In this document: piece after piece, positions 13,478 through 13,809 of the stretch
Layout of the letters: each line of letters starts with the position of its first letter
Position numbering within the stretch: position 1 is the stretch's first letter
From: Actinomycetes bacterium
GTDB lineage: Bacteria > Actinomycetota > Acidimicrobiia > Acidimicrobiales > Palsa-688
NCBI GenBank assembly: GCA_021846485.1
Contig: JAJZWW010000040.1
Coordinates: forward strand, 1-13,809
Reading direction: 5' to 3'
DNA: 13,809 bases
Made by a program: the position numbers and the translations under genes
Notes under the pieces: generated by a model
Databases searched by the model: none
What the model was told of the DNA's origin: nothing
The model's input: the letters and a program-made list of their open reading frames with translations, nothing else

Positions 13478-13809
13478 ATGGCCATCGTCGGGGACCTGTC
13501 CGAGCAAGCCGCGCCACCCCGCTGGATCAAGGTGCTCGACCAGACGCGCTGCATCGGCTGCCACGCCTGCACCACCGCCTGCAAGGCCGAGAACTCCGTG
13601 CCGCTCGGGGTGACCCGCACCTACGTGAAGTCGGTGGAGGTGGGAACTTTTCCCCACGTGAGGCGCAACTTCCAGGTCACCCGCTGCAACCAGTGCTCCG
13701 ACGCCCCCTGCGTGGCGGCCTGCCCGACCGAGGCGATGTACCGCCGCCCGGACGGGATCGTCGACTTCGACAAGTCGATCTGCATCGGCTGCAAGGCGTG
13801 CATCGCCGC
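13478..13809 (+). CDS. 4Fe-4S ferredoxin-type oxidoreductase subunit (partial)
   Basis: The first 110 residues of a DmsB/NrfC/PsrB-type iron-sulfur subunit, cut by the window end. Cluster ligands are visible: C25, C28, C31 and C35 (CIGCHACTTAC), then C70, C73, C78 and C82 (CNQCSDAPCVAAC), then C102, C105 and C108 (CIGCKAC). Such proteins carry four 4Fe-4S clusters and pass electrons between a molybdopterin catalytic subunit and a membrane subunit (NrfD/DmsC type). No Tat signal is seen at the N-terminus, so it is either cytoplasmic or exported with a partner. The partners should lie to the right of the window. The start is ATG 13478; there is no ribosome-binding site, and it follows the LysR gene by 33 nt. 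Confidence 0.93.
   Translation, partial: MAIVGDLSEQAAPPRWIKVLDQTRCIGCHACTTACKAENSVPLGVTRTYVKSVEVGTFPHVRRNFQVTRCNQCSDAPCVAACPTEAMYRRPDGIVDFDKSICIGCKACIA

Overview
The window looks like chromosomal DNA of a very GC-rich actinobacterium. GC is above 70% by eye, GTG starts are common, there is a DUF3040 membrane protein, start codons often lack a Shine-Dalgarno sequence, and a MoxR/DUF58/transglutaminase operon is present. The overall style suggests the Acidimicrobiia or a neighbouring deep lineage, but that placement is inference. The region is densely packed. Several neighbours overlap by 4 nt (GTGA or ATGA), so translational coupling is common. There are no rRNA or tRNA genes, CRISPR arrays, integrases or transposases.

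Left part (1-3590, minus strand). One operon-like run reads HNH endonuclease, lipoate-protein ligase-like protein, SDR dehydrogenase. Upstream of it a second pair reads ROK sugar kinase, then an 88-aa protein of unknown function. A 47-nt GC-rich octamer repeat sits at the window edge behind the SDR gene.

Centre (3591-8720). A divergent intergenic region carries an 81-bp element bounded by a perfect 15-bp inverted repeat. The plus-strand operon moxR - DUF58 - transglutaminase/DUF4129 follows, with 4-nt overlaps at both junctions. This is a widespread envelope-associated module: an AAA+ ATPase, a von Willebrand-like DUF58 protein and a multi-spanning membrane transglutaminase. The DUF58 gene contains a 15-bp coding minisatellite that gives a His/Ser/Gly-rich stretch.

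Right-centre (8827-11289, minus strand). A PIG-L/LmbE deacetylase, DNA polymerase IV (DinB) and a DUF3040 membrane protein form a second minus-strand run, convergent with the transglutaminase operon.

Right part (11385-13809, plus strand). A truncated C-terminal remnant of an acyl-CoA synthetase precedes an inositol-monophosphatase-family gene, which overlaps a LysR regulator by 4 nt. The window ends inside a 4Fe-4S ferredoxin-type subunit of a probable molybdopterin oxidoreductase or NrfD-linked complex.

No clearly new multi-gene system is visible. The most interesting items are the 81-bp inverted-repeat element, the acyl-CoA synthetase remnant, the clustering of short tandem duplications at gene 3' ends, a 16-nt sequence shared by two gene junctions, and TANNNT boxes placed 5-8 nt before SD-less starts, which suggest leaderless transcripts.
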